A DNA stretch of 64,000 nt from Archivesica marissinica (lineage: Eukaryota; Mollusca; Bivalvia; Venerida; Vesicomyidae). The notes under the pieces were generated by a model. It was given only the letters and a program-made list of their open reading frames with translations. It made no database searches and was not told where the DNA came from. This document shows positions 1 to 12,000 of this stretch, piece by piece. How positions within the stretch are numbered: position 1 is the first letter of the stretch; the number at the start of each line of letters is the position of its first letter. The stretch is from positions 46,500,891 to 46,564,890 of the forward strand of contig CM026397.1 in NCBI GenBank assembly GCA_014843695.1, given 5' to 3'. A program made the translations under genes and the position numbers.

Positions 1-3000
1 ACGGTCAGTGTTCTAGTGGACATCATGAGGGTCACATAAGGGTCAGTGTTCCAGTGGACATCGTGAGGGGTCATATAGACGGGTCAGTGTTCCAGTGGAC
101 ATCGTGAGGGGCCATATAGACGGTACAAAACAGTCAGTGTTCAGTGGACATCGTGAGGGGCCATATAGACGGGTCAGTGTTCCAGTGGACATCGTGAGGG
201 GCATATAGACGGTCAGTGTTCCAGTGGACATCGTGAGGGGTCATATAGACGGGTCAGTGTTCCAGTGGACATCGTGAGGGGCCATATAGACGGGTCAGTG
301 TTCCAGTGGACATCGTGAGGGGTCATATAGACGGATCAGTGTTCCAGTGGACATCGTGAGGGGCCATATAGACGGGTCAGTGTTCCAGTGGACATCGTGA
401 GGGGTCATATAGACGGGTCAGTGTTCCAGTGGACATCGTGAGGGGTCATATAGACGGGTCAGTGTTCCAGTGGACATCGTGAGGGGCCATATAGACGGTC
501 AGTTTCCAGTGGACATCTGAGCAATAACGCATGACATGAGGGGCCATATAGACGTGTCAGTGTTCCAGTGGACATCGTGAGGGGCCATATAGACGGGTCA
601 GTGTTCCAGTGGACATCGTGAGGGGCCATATAGACGGGTCAGTGTTCCAGTGGACATCGTGAGGGTCATATAGACGTCGTTTCAGTGGACATCGTGAGGG
701 GCCATATAGACGGTCAGTGTTCCAGTGGACATCGTGAGGGGTCATATAGACGGGTCAGTGTTCCAGTGGACATCGTGAGGGGTCATATAGACGGGTCAGT
801 GTTCCAGTGGACATCGTGAGGGGTCATATAGACGGGTCAGTGTTCCAGTGGACATCGTGAGGGGTCATATAGACGGGTCAGTGTTCCAGTGGACATCGTG
901 AGGGGCCATATAGACGGGAAGTGTTCCAGTGGACATCGTGAGGGGCCATATAGACGGGTCAGTGTTCCAGTGGACATCGTGAGGGGTCATATAGACGGGT
1001 CAGTGTTCCAGTGGACATCGTGAGGGGTCATATAGACGGATCAGTGTTCCAGTGGACATCGTGAGGGGTCATATAGACGGATCAGTGTTCCAGTGGACAT
1101 CGTGAGGGGTCATATAGACGGGTCAGTGTTCCAGTGGACATCGTGAGGGGTCATATAGACGGGTCAGTGTTCCAGTGGACATCGTGAGGGGCCATATAGA
1201 CGGATCAGTGTTACAGTGGACATCATGAGGGGTCATATAGACGTGTCAGTGTTCCAGTGGACATCGTGAGGGGTCATATAGACGGATCAGTGTTCCAGTG
1301 GACATCGTGAGGGGCCATATAGACGGATCAGTGTTCCAGTGGACATCGTGAGGGGTCATATAGACGGATCAGTGTTCCAGTGGACATCGTGAGGGGTCAT
1401 ATAGACGGGTCAGTGTTGCAGTGGACATCGTGAGGGGCCATATAGACGGGTCAGTGTTGCAGTGGACATCGTGAGGGGTCATATAGACGGGTCAGTGTTC
1501 CAGTGGACATCGTGAGGGGCCATATAGACGGGAAGTGTTCTAGTGGACATCGTGAGGGGCCATATAGACGGGTCAGTGTTCCAGTGGACATCGTGAGGGG
1601 TCATATAGACGGGTCAGTGTTCCAGTGGACATCGTGAGGGGTCATATAGACGGATCAGTGTTCCAGTGGACATCGTGAGGGGTCATATAGACGGATCAGT
1701 CTTCCAGTGGACATCGTGAGGGGTCATATAGATGGGTCAGTGTTCCAGTGGACATCGTGAGGGGCCATATAGACGTGTCAGTGTTGCAGTGGACATCGTG
1801 AGGGGTCATATAGACGGGTCAGTGTTCCAGTGGACATCGTGAGGGGCCATATAGACGGGTCAGTCTTCCAGTGGACATCGTGAGGGGCCATATAGACGTG
1901 TCAGTGGACATCGTGAGGGGTCATATAGACGGATCAGTGTTGCAGTGGAGATCGTGAGGGGCCATACAGACGTGTCAGTGTTCTAGTGGACATCATGATG
2001 GGTCACATAAATGGGTCAGTCTTCCAGTGGACATCGTGAGGGGTCATATAGACGGGTCAGTGTTCCAGTGGACATCATGAGGGGCCATATAGACGGGTCA
2101 GTGGACATCGTAAGGGGCCATATAGACGGATAAGTGTTCCAGTGGACATCGTGAGGGGCCATATAGACAGGTCAGTGTTCCAGTGGACATCGTGAGGGGC
2201 CATATAGACAGGTCAGTGTTCCAGTGGACATCGTGAGGGGCCATATAGACGGATCAGTGTTACAGTGGACATCATGAGGGGTCATATAGACGTGTCAGTG
2301 TTGCAGTGGACATCATGAGGGGTCATATAGACGGATCAGTGTTGCAGTGGACATCGTGAGGGGCCATATAGACGGATCAGTGTTCCAGTGGACATCGTGA
2401 GGGGTCATATAGACGGATCAGTGTTCCAGTGGACATCGTGAGGGGTCATATAGACGGGTCAGTGTTGCAGTGGACATCGTGAGGGGCCATATAGACGGGT
2501 CAGTGTTGCAGTGGACATCGTGAGGGGTCATATAGACGGGTCAGTGTTCCAGTGGACATCGTGAGGGGCCATATAGACGGGTCAGTGTTCCAGTGGACAT
2601 CGTGAGGGGTCATATAGACGGGTCAGTGTTCCAGTGGACATCGTGAGGGGCCATATAGACGGATCAGTGTTCCAGTGGACATCGTGAGGGGTCATATAGA
2701 CGGGAAGTGTTCTAGTGGACATCGTGAGGGGTCATATAGACGGATCAGTGTTCCAGTGGACATCGTGAGGGGCCATATAGACGGATCAGTGTTCCAGTGG
2801 ACATCGTGAGGGGTCATATAGACGGATCAGTGTTCCAGTGGACATCGTGAGGGGTCATATAGACGGATCAGTGTTCCAGTGGACATCGTGAGGGGCCATA
2901 TAGACGGGTCAGTGTTCCAGTGGACATCGTGAGGGGTCATATAGACGGGTCAGTGTTGCAGTGGACATCATGAGGGGCCATATAGACGGGAAGTGTTCTA

Positions 3001-3535
3001 GTGGACATCGTGATGGGTCATATAGACGGGTCAGTGTTGCAGTGGACATCGTGAGGGGCCATATAGACGGATCAGTGTTCCAGTGGACATCGTGAGGGGT
3101 CATATAGACGGGTCAGTGTTCCAGTGGACATCGTGAGGGGTCATATAGACGGGAAGTGGACATCATGAGGGGTCATATAGACGGGAAGTGTTCTAGTGGA
3201 CATCGTGAGGGCATATAACGGTCAGTGTTCCAGTGGACATCGTGAGGGGCCATATAGACGGGTCAGTGTTCCAGTGGACATCGTGAGGGTTCATATAGAC
3301 GGGTCAGTGTTCCAGTGGACATCGTGAGGGGTCATATAGACGGGTCAGTGTTGCAGTGGACATCGTGAGGGGTCATATAGACGGGTCAGTGTTGCAGTGG
3401 ACATCGTGAGGGGTCATATAGACGGGTCAGTGTTCCAGTGGACATCGTGAGGGGCCATATAGACGGAGGATCAGTGAACATCGTGAGGGGTCATATAGAC
3501 GTGTCAGTGTTCCAGTAGACATCGTGAGGGGCCAT
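1..3535 (+). repeat. 41-bp minisatellite array (about 85 copies)
   Basis: The monomer contains GACGGGTCAGTGTTCCAGTG followed by GACATCGTGAGGGG. Variants alternate GGGTC/GGATC, TCATA/CCATA and TTCCAG/TTGCAG. It is cut by the left edge of the window. It resembles the SINE-E head (GACGGGTCAGTAGTCCAGTG at 16413). It lies in the last visible intron of the oxidase gene. Confidence 0.95.
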
Positions 3536-3594
3536 AGAACTGCGAATCCAGGGATCGCAGGATCGCTCCCGTCTTATCCTAATTATAATAACAG
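3536..3594 (+). mobile_element. SINE-E fragment between two arrays
   Basis: GCGAATCCAGGGATCGCAGG and the bases after it match the B-box region of SINE-E (as at 42021-42050), sitting exactly between the two arrays. Confidence 0.75.
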
Positions 3595-6330
3595 TGTTTC
3601 AGATGGGACTATAAACCAAGGTCTCACGTATCGGTGCTACACAAGGTACATGTAAAAGAACCAGATGGGACTATAAACCAAGGTCTCACGTATCGGTGCT
3701 ACACAAGGTACATGTAAAAGAACCAGATGGGACTATAAACCAAGGTCTCACGTATCGGTGCTACACAAGGTACATGTAAAAGAACCAGATGGGACTATAA
3801 ACCAAGGTCTCACGTATCGGTGCTACACAAGGTACATGTAAAAGAACCAGATGGGACTATAAACCAAGGTCTCACGTATCGGTGCTACACAAGGTACATG
3901 TAAAAGAACCAGATGGGACTATAAACCAAGGTCTCACGTATCGGTGCTACACAAGGTACATGTAAAAGAACCAGATGGGACTATAAACCAAGGTCTCACG
4001 TATCGGTGCTACACAAGGTACATGTAAAAGAACCAGATGGGACTATAAACCAAGGTCTCACGTATCGGTGCTACACAAGGTACATGTAAAAGAACCAGAT
4101 GGGACTATAAACCAAGGTCTCACGTATCGGTGCTACACAAGGTACATGTAAAAGAACCAGATGGGACTATAAACCAAGGTCTCACGTATCGGTGCTACAC
4201 AAGGTACATGTAAAAGAACCAGATGGGACTATAAACCAAGGTCTCACGTATCGGTGCTACACAAGGTACATGTAAAAGAACCAGATGGGACTATAAACCA
4301 AGGTCTCACGTATCGGTGCTACACAAGGTACATGTAAAAGAACCAGATGGGACTATAAACCAAGGTCTCACGTATCGGTGCTACACAAGGTACATGTAAA
4401 AGAACCAGATGGGACTATAAACCAAGGTCTCACGTATCGGTGCTACACAAGGTACATGTAAAAGAACCAGATGGGACTATAAACCAAGGTCTCACGTATC
4501 GGTGCTACACAAGGTACATGTAAAAGAACCAGATGGGACTATAAACCAAGGTCTCACGTATCGGTGCTACACAAGGTACATGTAAAAGAACCAGATGGGA
4601 CTATAAACCAAGGTCTCACGTATCGGTGCTACACAAGGTACATGTAAAAGAACCAGATGGGACTATAAACCAAGGTCTCACGTATCGGTGCTACACAAGG
4701 TACATGTAAAAGAACCAGATGGGACTATAAACCAAGGTCTCACGTATCGGTGCTACACAAGGTACATGTAAAAGAACCAGATGGGACTATAAACCAAGGT
4801 CTCGCGTATCGGTGCTACACAAGGTACATGTAAAAGAACCAGATGGGACTATAAACCAAGGTCTCACGTATCGGTGCTACACAAGGTACATAAAAGAACC
4901 AGATGGGACTATACAAGGTCTCACGTATCGGTGCTACACAAGGTACACAAAAGAACCGATGCTACACAAGGTCTCACGTATCGGTGCTACACAAGGTACA
5001 TGCAAAAGAACCAGATGGGACTATAAACCAAGGTCTCACGTATCGGTGCTACACAAGGTCTCACGTATCGGTGCTACACAAGGTCTCACGTATCGGTGCT
5101 ACACAAGGTCTCACGTATCGGTGCTACACAAGGTACATGTAAAAGAACCAGATGGGACTATAAACCAAGGTCTCACGTATCGGTGCTACACAAGGTACAT
5201 GTAAAAGAACCAGATGGGACTATAAACCAAGGTCTCACGTATCGGTGCTACACAAGGTACATGTAAAAGAACCAGATGGGACTATAAACCAAGGTCTCAC
5301 GTATCGGTGCTACACAAGGTACATGTAAAAGAACCAGATGGGACTATAAACCAAGGTCTCACGTATCGGTGCTACACAAGGTACATGTAAAAGAACCAGA
5401 TGGGACTATAAACCAAGGTCTCACGTATCGGTGCTACACAAGGTACATGTAAAAGAACCAGATGGGACTATAAACCAAGGTCTCACGTATCGGTGCTACA
5501 CAAGGTACATGTAAAAGAACCAGATGGGACTATAAACCAAGGTCTCACGTATCGGTGCTACACAAGGTCTCATGTATCGGTGCTACACAAGGTCTCACGT
5601 AACAAGCTAATCGGTGCTACACAAGGTCTCACGTATCGGTGCTACACAAGGTACATGTAAAAGAACCAGATGGGACTATAAACCAAGGTCTCACGTATCG
5701 GTGCTACACAAGGTACATGTAAAAGAACCAGATGGGACTATAAACCAAGGTCTCACGTATCGGTGCTACACAAGGTACATGTAAAAGAACCAGATGGGAC
5801 TATAAACCAAGGTCTCACGTATCGGTGCTACACAAGGTACATGTAAAAGAACCAGATGGGACTATAAACCAAGGTCTCACGTATCGGTGCTACACAAGGT
5901 ACATGTAAAAGAACCAGATGGGACTATAAACCAAGGTCTCACGTATCGGTGCTACACAAGGTACATGTAAAAGAACCAGATGGGACTATAAACCAAGGTC
6001 TCACGTATCGGTGCTACACAAGGTACATGTAAAAGAACCAGATGGGACTATAAACCAAGGTCTCACGTATCGGTGCTACACAAGGTCTCACGTATCGGTG
6101 CTACACAAGGTCTCACGTATCGGTGCTACACAAGGTACATGTAAAAGAACCAGATGGGACTATAAACCAAGGTCTCACGTATCGGTGCTACACAAGGTCT
6201 CACGTATCGGTGCTACACAAGGTCTCACGTATCGGTGCTACACAAGGTCTCACGTATCGGTGCTACACAAGGTCTCGCGTATCGGTGCTACACAAGGTCT
6301 CACGTATCGGTGCTACACAAGGTACATGTA
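3595..6330 (+). repeat. 62-bp array derived from a SINE-E body, with 25-bp sub-arrays
   Basis: The monomer begins CAGATGGGACTATAAACCAA and continues through GGTGCTACACAAGGTACATG. This is the segment of SINE-E seen once at 14262-14320 and 42078-42140. Near 5040-5110, 5560-5650 and 6075-6310 a 25-bp unit (TCTCACGTATCGGTGCTACA core) repeats on its own. Copies before 4800 are almost identical. Confidence 0.95.
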
Positions 6331-6440
6331 ACCAGGGATGCTTCAGGAATGGGAGTGTCTTCTTTATCTCGCACTATCTTAAACAGATCAAATGATTAAC
6401 ATACTTCCCGAGGCGTGGCCCCGATTGACAATGGGCAACG
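6331..6440 (+). mobile_element. diverged SINE-E 3' end
   Basis: GAATGGGAGTGTCTTC, CGCACTATCTTAAA and GGGCAACGATAAATAAAC follow the order of the SINE-E tail. This closes the exploded element that starts at the left edge. Confidence 0.65.
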
Positions 6441-6587
6441 ATAAATAAACCTATCCCCTCAGTCACATGTGACGGAACCGTGTTACAGCATTTAACATGG
6501 TGGACTCCACTGCAATCCAGGAATGATGTACTAAAGCCACAAATTCCATACCAAGCAATATATAAACACTAATATAACTAACGAATA

Positions 6588-7024
6588 ATGGATATGCTGC
6601 TATGTCTAACAAACATTGAAACAATATTATATCTAAACATACAATGGGTACTCTATGTCTAGTAAACATTGAAACAATATTATATCTAAACATACAATGG
6701 GTACTCTATGTCTAGCAAACATTGAAACAATATTATATCTAAACATACAATGGGTACTCTATGTCTAGCAAACATTGAAACAATATTATATCTAAACATA
6801 CAATGGATAGTCTATGTCTAACAAACATTGAAACAATATTATATCTAAACATACAATGGATAGTCTATGTCTAACAAACATTGAAACAATATTATATCTA
6901 AACATACAATGGATAGTCTATGTCTAGCAAACATTGAAACAATATTATATCTAAACATACAATGGGTACTCTATGTCTAGCAAACAATGAAACAATATTA
7001 TATCCAAAGCAAACAATGGATAGT
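6588..7024 (+). repeat. 53-bp tandem repeat (about 8 copies)
   Basis: The unit contains CAAACATTGAAACAATATTA followed by TATCTAAACATACAATGG. AT-rich. Intronic in the oxidase gene. Confidence 0.9.
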
Positions 7025-7199
7025 CTGTGCGAATAATAACATGCGGAAGTTGATCAGTAAAATATTACCCCACCCACACCATTGTACATCTACATAGACC
7101 TGTCTCGTCACTTTTGTTTTTGGTGTATTTGACCTTGTCGGTTGGCATACATGTATCGAGGACAGGTATATGTAATGTCAAGCGATTGTTTTATACTGT

Positions 7200-7557
7200 A
7201 ACAATTGAAGACATTAAATCAGGGGTGTTAGCTGTAGCACATGGAACATCCGAGTTAGGATAAATGGAATTATTGCTTCTGGAGATGGAGAGGTAGAGAG
7301 AGGGGATAGAGAGAGGATGGAGAGAGAGAGGGAATAGAGAGAGGATAGAGAGAGGGGATAGAGAGAGAGGGGATAGAGAGAGGATAGAGAGAGAGGGGAT
7401 AGAGAGGATAGAGAGAGGGGGTATAGAGAGATATAGAGAGAGGATAGAGAGAGAGATGGGGTAGAGAGAGGATAGAGAGAGAGGGATATAGAGAGAATAG
7501 AGAGAGAGAGGGGATAGAGAGGATAGAGATAGAGGATAGAGAGGATAGAGAGAGAGG

Positions 7558-7588
<31 letters not shown>

Positions 7589-8196
7589 TGGTAGAGAGAG
7601 AGAGAAGAGGTAGAGAGAGAGGAGAGAGAGAGGGGGATAGAGAGAGGATAGAGAGAGAGGGGGATAGAGAGAGAATAGAGAGAGAGAGGTGATAGAGGGA
7701 TAGAGAGAGATGGTAGAGAGATGATAGAGAGAGAGACGGTAGAGAGAGGGGGTAGAGAGGAGGGGGTAGAGAGAGTATATAGAGAGATGGGGAGAGAGAG
7801 GGTAGAGAGAGGATAGAGAGAGAGGGGGTAGAGAGAGAGGGGGTAGAGAGGATAGAGAGAGGGGGTGGTAGAGAGAGGATAAAGAGAGAGGGGGTAGAGA
7901 GAGAGGAGAGGGGGGTAGAGAGAGGATAAAGAGAGAGGGGAGAGAGAGGGGGGGTAGAGAGAGGAGGTAGAGAGAGGGGGTAGAGAGAGGGGATAGAGAG
8001 AGGGGGTAGAGAGAGGATAAAGAGAGGGGGAGAGAGAGAGGGGGGTAGAGAGAGGGGGTAAAGAGAGGACAGAGTGTATGTAAAATTGTTTTATACTGTA
8101 ACTGTTACTAACAATTGAAGACATTAAATCAGGGGTGTAGCTGTAGCACATGGAACACCCGAGTTAGGATAAAAGGAATTATTGCTTCTGGAGAGA
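7200..8196 (+). repeat. GA-rich low-complexity block flanked by a direct duplication
   Basis: 7285-8070 is almost pure polypurine, made of GATAGAGAGAGG-like units. The same roughly 80-bp sequence (ATTGAAGACATTAAATCAGG core) stands on both sides, at 7203-7282 and 8111-8192, each leading into a GA-rich run. Confidence 0.88.
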
Positions 8197-8632
8197 AATG
8201 GAGACAAGAGGGGAGAGGGGGGGGGGGAGAGATACAGAGCTAATAAGATATCCGATATGGACAGTATATGTCTTAAGGGCCAATCACTCCTGAAGAAAGG
8301 ACCCATCTGGTCTTATCGATAATTGGTTACAAGAACAGATATGGCTATATAATATGTCGTATTTATATTTAAAGATTTCCGTAAATCATTCTTTCGATGT
8401 ACATGTATTATTAAAATCACGTTATATTGGATTCAACAATGTCTGTAAATCTGTTTTAAGTGTATTTATTACAACTGGCACTTTCATTGCTTTATGGTAT
8501 ACCAAGTGTTTCTGAAATGAAGCCCCTTTGCATTATTCTTGATTGGTGTGATGAAAAGGAATAACGGTTGGCGGAACATCGATTATCAAAATTTTACTAT
8601 GACATACATCATGTACATAATTGTATAAACCC
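8197..8632. other. intronic DNA without recognised features
   Basis: AT-rich sequence of the oxidase intron, with a short G run near 8217-8228. I see no exon, RNA gene or repeat family member. Confidence 0.5.
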
Positions 8633-8785
8633 GTAACCTGCCGAGTAAATTAAAGTGAATGTGCAAACAACATAGATCCACATCAGCCGCGGTGTAAGAC
8701 TGTGTCTGATCAGGATCTATGTTGTTTGCTATTCAGACGTGTGTTTTAACTCCGCTATCCATATAGCAAACAACATAGAGCCTGA
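8633..8785. repeat. hairpin repeat with inverted copies of a 20-bp core
   Basis: GCAAACAACATAGATCC at 8660 is inverted as GGATCTATGTTGTTTGC at 8713, and a third partial copy lies at 8766. A related single copy of the left side, including the preceding AACCTG..GA(A/G)TAAATT, lies at 56745-56800. This suggests a small interspersed foldback element. Confidence 0.6.
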
Positions 8786-8986
8786 TCAGACGGAACATTC
8801 TGTGCTATCTAATCTAGCTATATACTGTTTGCAAAAGCGACTTCAGTTGTGATTGGCAAGTTACGAGTTAATACTATTATACAAATTTTACCCGATGAAG
8901 AATTATAGAATTATTCCAAAACGTCAATTATCGAAAGTGTGGACGGAGCTATCGGTCAACCAGTCGGCGGTGTATACTGAACATAC

Positions 8987-9060
8987 CCTGGTAAAATATA
9001 GAAATCATTTCCATGGCTGTCTTGAAAGTCATAATGCGTCTTTATCCAAGGAGCAATTAC
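8987..9060 (-). CDS. DDO: D-amino-acid oxidase family exon 7 (last exon inside the window)
   Basis: Acceptor CAACTTTTAG, donor GTATGT, phase 0 to phase 2. It encodes VIAPWIKTHYDFQDSHGNDF and then YILPG, matching APW...Y-I-x-P in DAO/DDO. The next exon (LGG-type motif) is not found between 1 and 8987, so the following intron exceeds 8.9 kb. Confidence 0.85.
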
Positions 9061-12000
9061 CTAAAAGTTGAAATGGATGACACTGTTTGAAATGTCTACT
9101 TTGTGACAGGCATGCATAAGATAGTGGAACTCCACTGTAAAAGAAAGTGCCGTCTCTTACTGAGTAAGTAAATACTTGTTATGTCAACAAACCGCGTATA
9201 CGACGTTTGTTTATTAGTTGAAATACCATATAATAAGAAAATACATTGTGTAGAAATTTGTGTTTTCACTGATGTAGTGTCACTTTAATAGGGCCCAACA
9301 AATTTACACGAATTACCGAATCTGCAGAAAACGTGTCTTGTTTTTTCCAAATGTTGCAAATATTGCATGGTGTTGCTCTCCGAACCCTTGGGGGGAAATA
9401 AACAGGACCTAACATGGCAAATTTCAAGAGAGAAACACTAACCCTCATAACCTGGCCTCTCACTGGCTGCACACTGTTGTCATTGACAAGCTGATTCGCA
9501 CCCACACCTGTACAGTTGATGATTATGTCGTAGTCACCGTCTGCAAGCTAAATAGCACCACATAATTACACCCAGAACTTAGGCCAAGGTTAGGATACTG
9601 CGTTGTCATTAATGTCAGGTGCGAAAGGTTACTGATTAATATACGTTGCAAGAACTCATTTCGCAATCAAGCTAAAATAACCCATTAATGTCTGTATCTG
9701 TACGTATGACATGTTGTATGTATATTTTGTGTGTTTTACGTTTATTTATCGTCGCTACCGGTTGCCCATATGAGCGACGCCTCCTGAAGAGATTAGTCGT
9801 TTTAGATTTTGGAGGATAGTGCAATGATACAGACAGAGACCCATTCCAGAGTATCCTCTGGTTCTTTCACGTGCACGGTGTAAAGCACCGACACGTGACC
9901 TAGGTTTAACGTCACATCTGAAAGACTTAATTTTATTAGGGTCAGATGGGGGGTCGAACCTGCGATCCCCGGATTACCAATCCAACGTGTTACCGGTAAC
10001 CACAGGACTACATATCCGTCTGTTTGTATGTATATTACACCATACCAAGCAAGTTTAAAAACTATGAAGGCTATGTATTGGGTTTCATTTTTAAACTTGC
10101 TTGGAATGGCATAAACAATTTTTTATGTATAGTGTATTATAGTGTTCTTAAAAACCAAAAAAAAAGAGAAAAGTTTCATAGTTTTGTGGTTTGAACCAGC
10201 AAACATTGGTCCAGACACCCGCAAACATTGGTCCAGACACCAAGCATCTGTGGATATTTACAGAACGTGCTGGTGAATACTTGAAACATTTTGAAATAAT
10301 AAAGGAAAAGAATGAATGTTACAAAAGGATATTAGTATACAAAGACTATTTAATATTTGTGAACTAACAATAGTTCTTAGCATGTAAGAATGGCCATATC
10401 TGGTCACATTTCTGGTCAGGTCACATTTCTTGTCACATTTCTGGCCATAAATGGCTTACAACACTGGCGATATATTACGTCGCTCACATCTCTGACCGGT
10501 TCTATGTCGCTTACAACATAGATATACAGCAATACATTTACATTTGCGCCTTTATTTATGTCAAGAAAAACTAACGGACGACCCTACTGGACTAACAGCC
10601 CACTGGGGCCGCTGGCTCGGGTGGGCAGATGAACGGAAAAACACAAAAAGGAATTGAACGTGTCTGGTGTGAGAAGTGTGCGAAAATTTATTATAATAAA
10701 CAAGTAATTATAGAAGTCAACCAATTAAATGACAAGAGAGCAAAAATATGACATAAAGTTGGACATCAATGCCTTCTACCCCGCTACCCTCTATAGACCA
10801 ACCATCGTTACAATGCCTTCGCTCTATCCCGCTACCCTCTATAGACCAACCATCGTTACAATGCCTTCTATCCCACTACCCTCTATAGACCAACCATCGT
10901 TACAATGCCTTCTACCCCACTACCCTCTATAGACCAACCATCGTTACAATGCCTTCTACCCCACTACCCTCTATAGACCAACCATCGTTACAATGCCTTC
11001 TACCCCACTACCCTCTATAGACCAACCATCGTTACAATGCCTTCTACCCCACTACCCTCTATAGACCAACCATCGTTACAATGCCTTCTATCCCACTACC
11101 CTCTATAGACCAACCATCGTTACAATGCCTTCGCTCTATCCCACTACCCTCTATAGACCAACCATCGTTACAATGCCTTCTATCCCACTACCCTCTATAG
11201 ACCAACCATCGTTACAATGCCTTCTACCCCACTACCCTCTATAGACCAACCATCGTTACAATGCCTTCTATCCCACTACCCTCTATAGACCAACCATCGT
11301 TACAATGCCTTCTATCCCACTACCCTCTATAGACCAACCATCGTTACAATGCCTTCTATCCCACTACCCTCTATAGACCAACCATCGTTACAATGCCTTC
11401 TATCCCACTACCCTCTATAGACCAACCATCGTACAATGCCTTCTACCCACTACCCTCTATAGACCAACCATCGTTACAATGCCTTCTATCCCACTACCCT
11501 CTATAGACCAACCATCGTTACAATGCCTTCTATCCCACTACCCTCTATAGACCAACCATCGTTACAATGCCTTCTATCCCACTACCCTCTATAGACCAAC
11601 CATCGTTACAATGCCTTCTATCCCACTACCCTCTATAGACCAACCATCGTTACAATGCCTTCGCTCTATCCCACTACCCTCTATAGACCAACCATCGTTA
11701 CAATGCCTTCTATCCCACTACCCTCTATAGACCAACCATCGTTACAATGCCTTCTACCCCACTACCCTCTATAGACCAACCATCGTTACAATGCCTTCTA
11801 TCCCACTACCCTCTATAGACCAACCATCGTTACAATGCCTTCTATCCCACTACCCTCTATAGACCAACCATCGTTACAATGCCTTCTATCCCGCTACCCT
11901 CTATAGACCAACCATCGTTACAATGCCTTCTATCCCACTACCCTCTATAGACCAACCATCGTTACAATGCCTTCTATCCCACTACCCTCTATAGACCAAC

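Noticed and set aside
3595..6330. Possible CRISPR-like array
   Set aside because: Repeats are contiguous 62- or 25-bp units without unique spacers, in a eukaryotic intron, and match a SINE body.
7270..8151. Ser/Leu/Pro/Tyr-rich minus-strand frame of 293 codons
   Set aside because: It is the complement of a GA-rich low-complexity tract.
8853..9071. 72-codon plus-strand open frame
   Set aside because: It is antisense to oxidase exon 7, whose minus-strand translation matches the family and joins in phase with exon 6.
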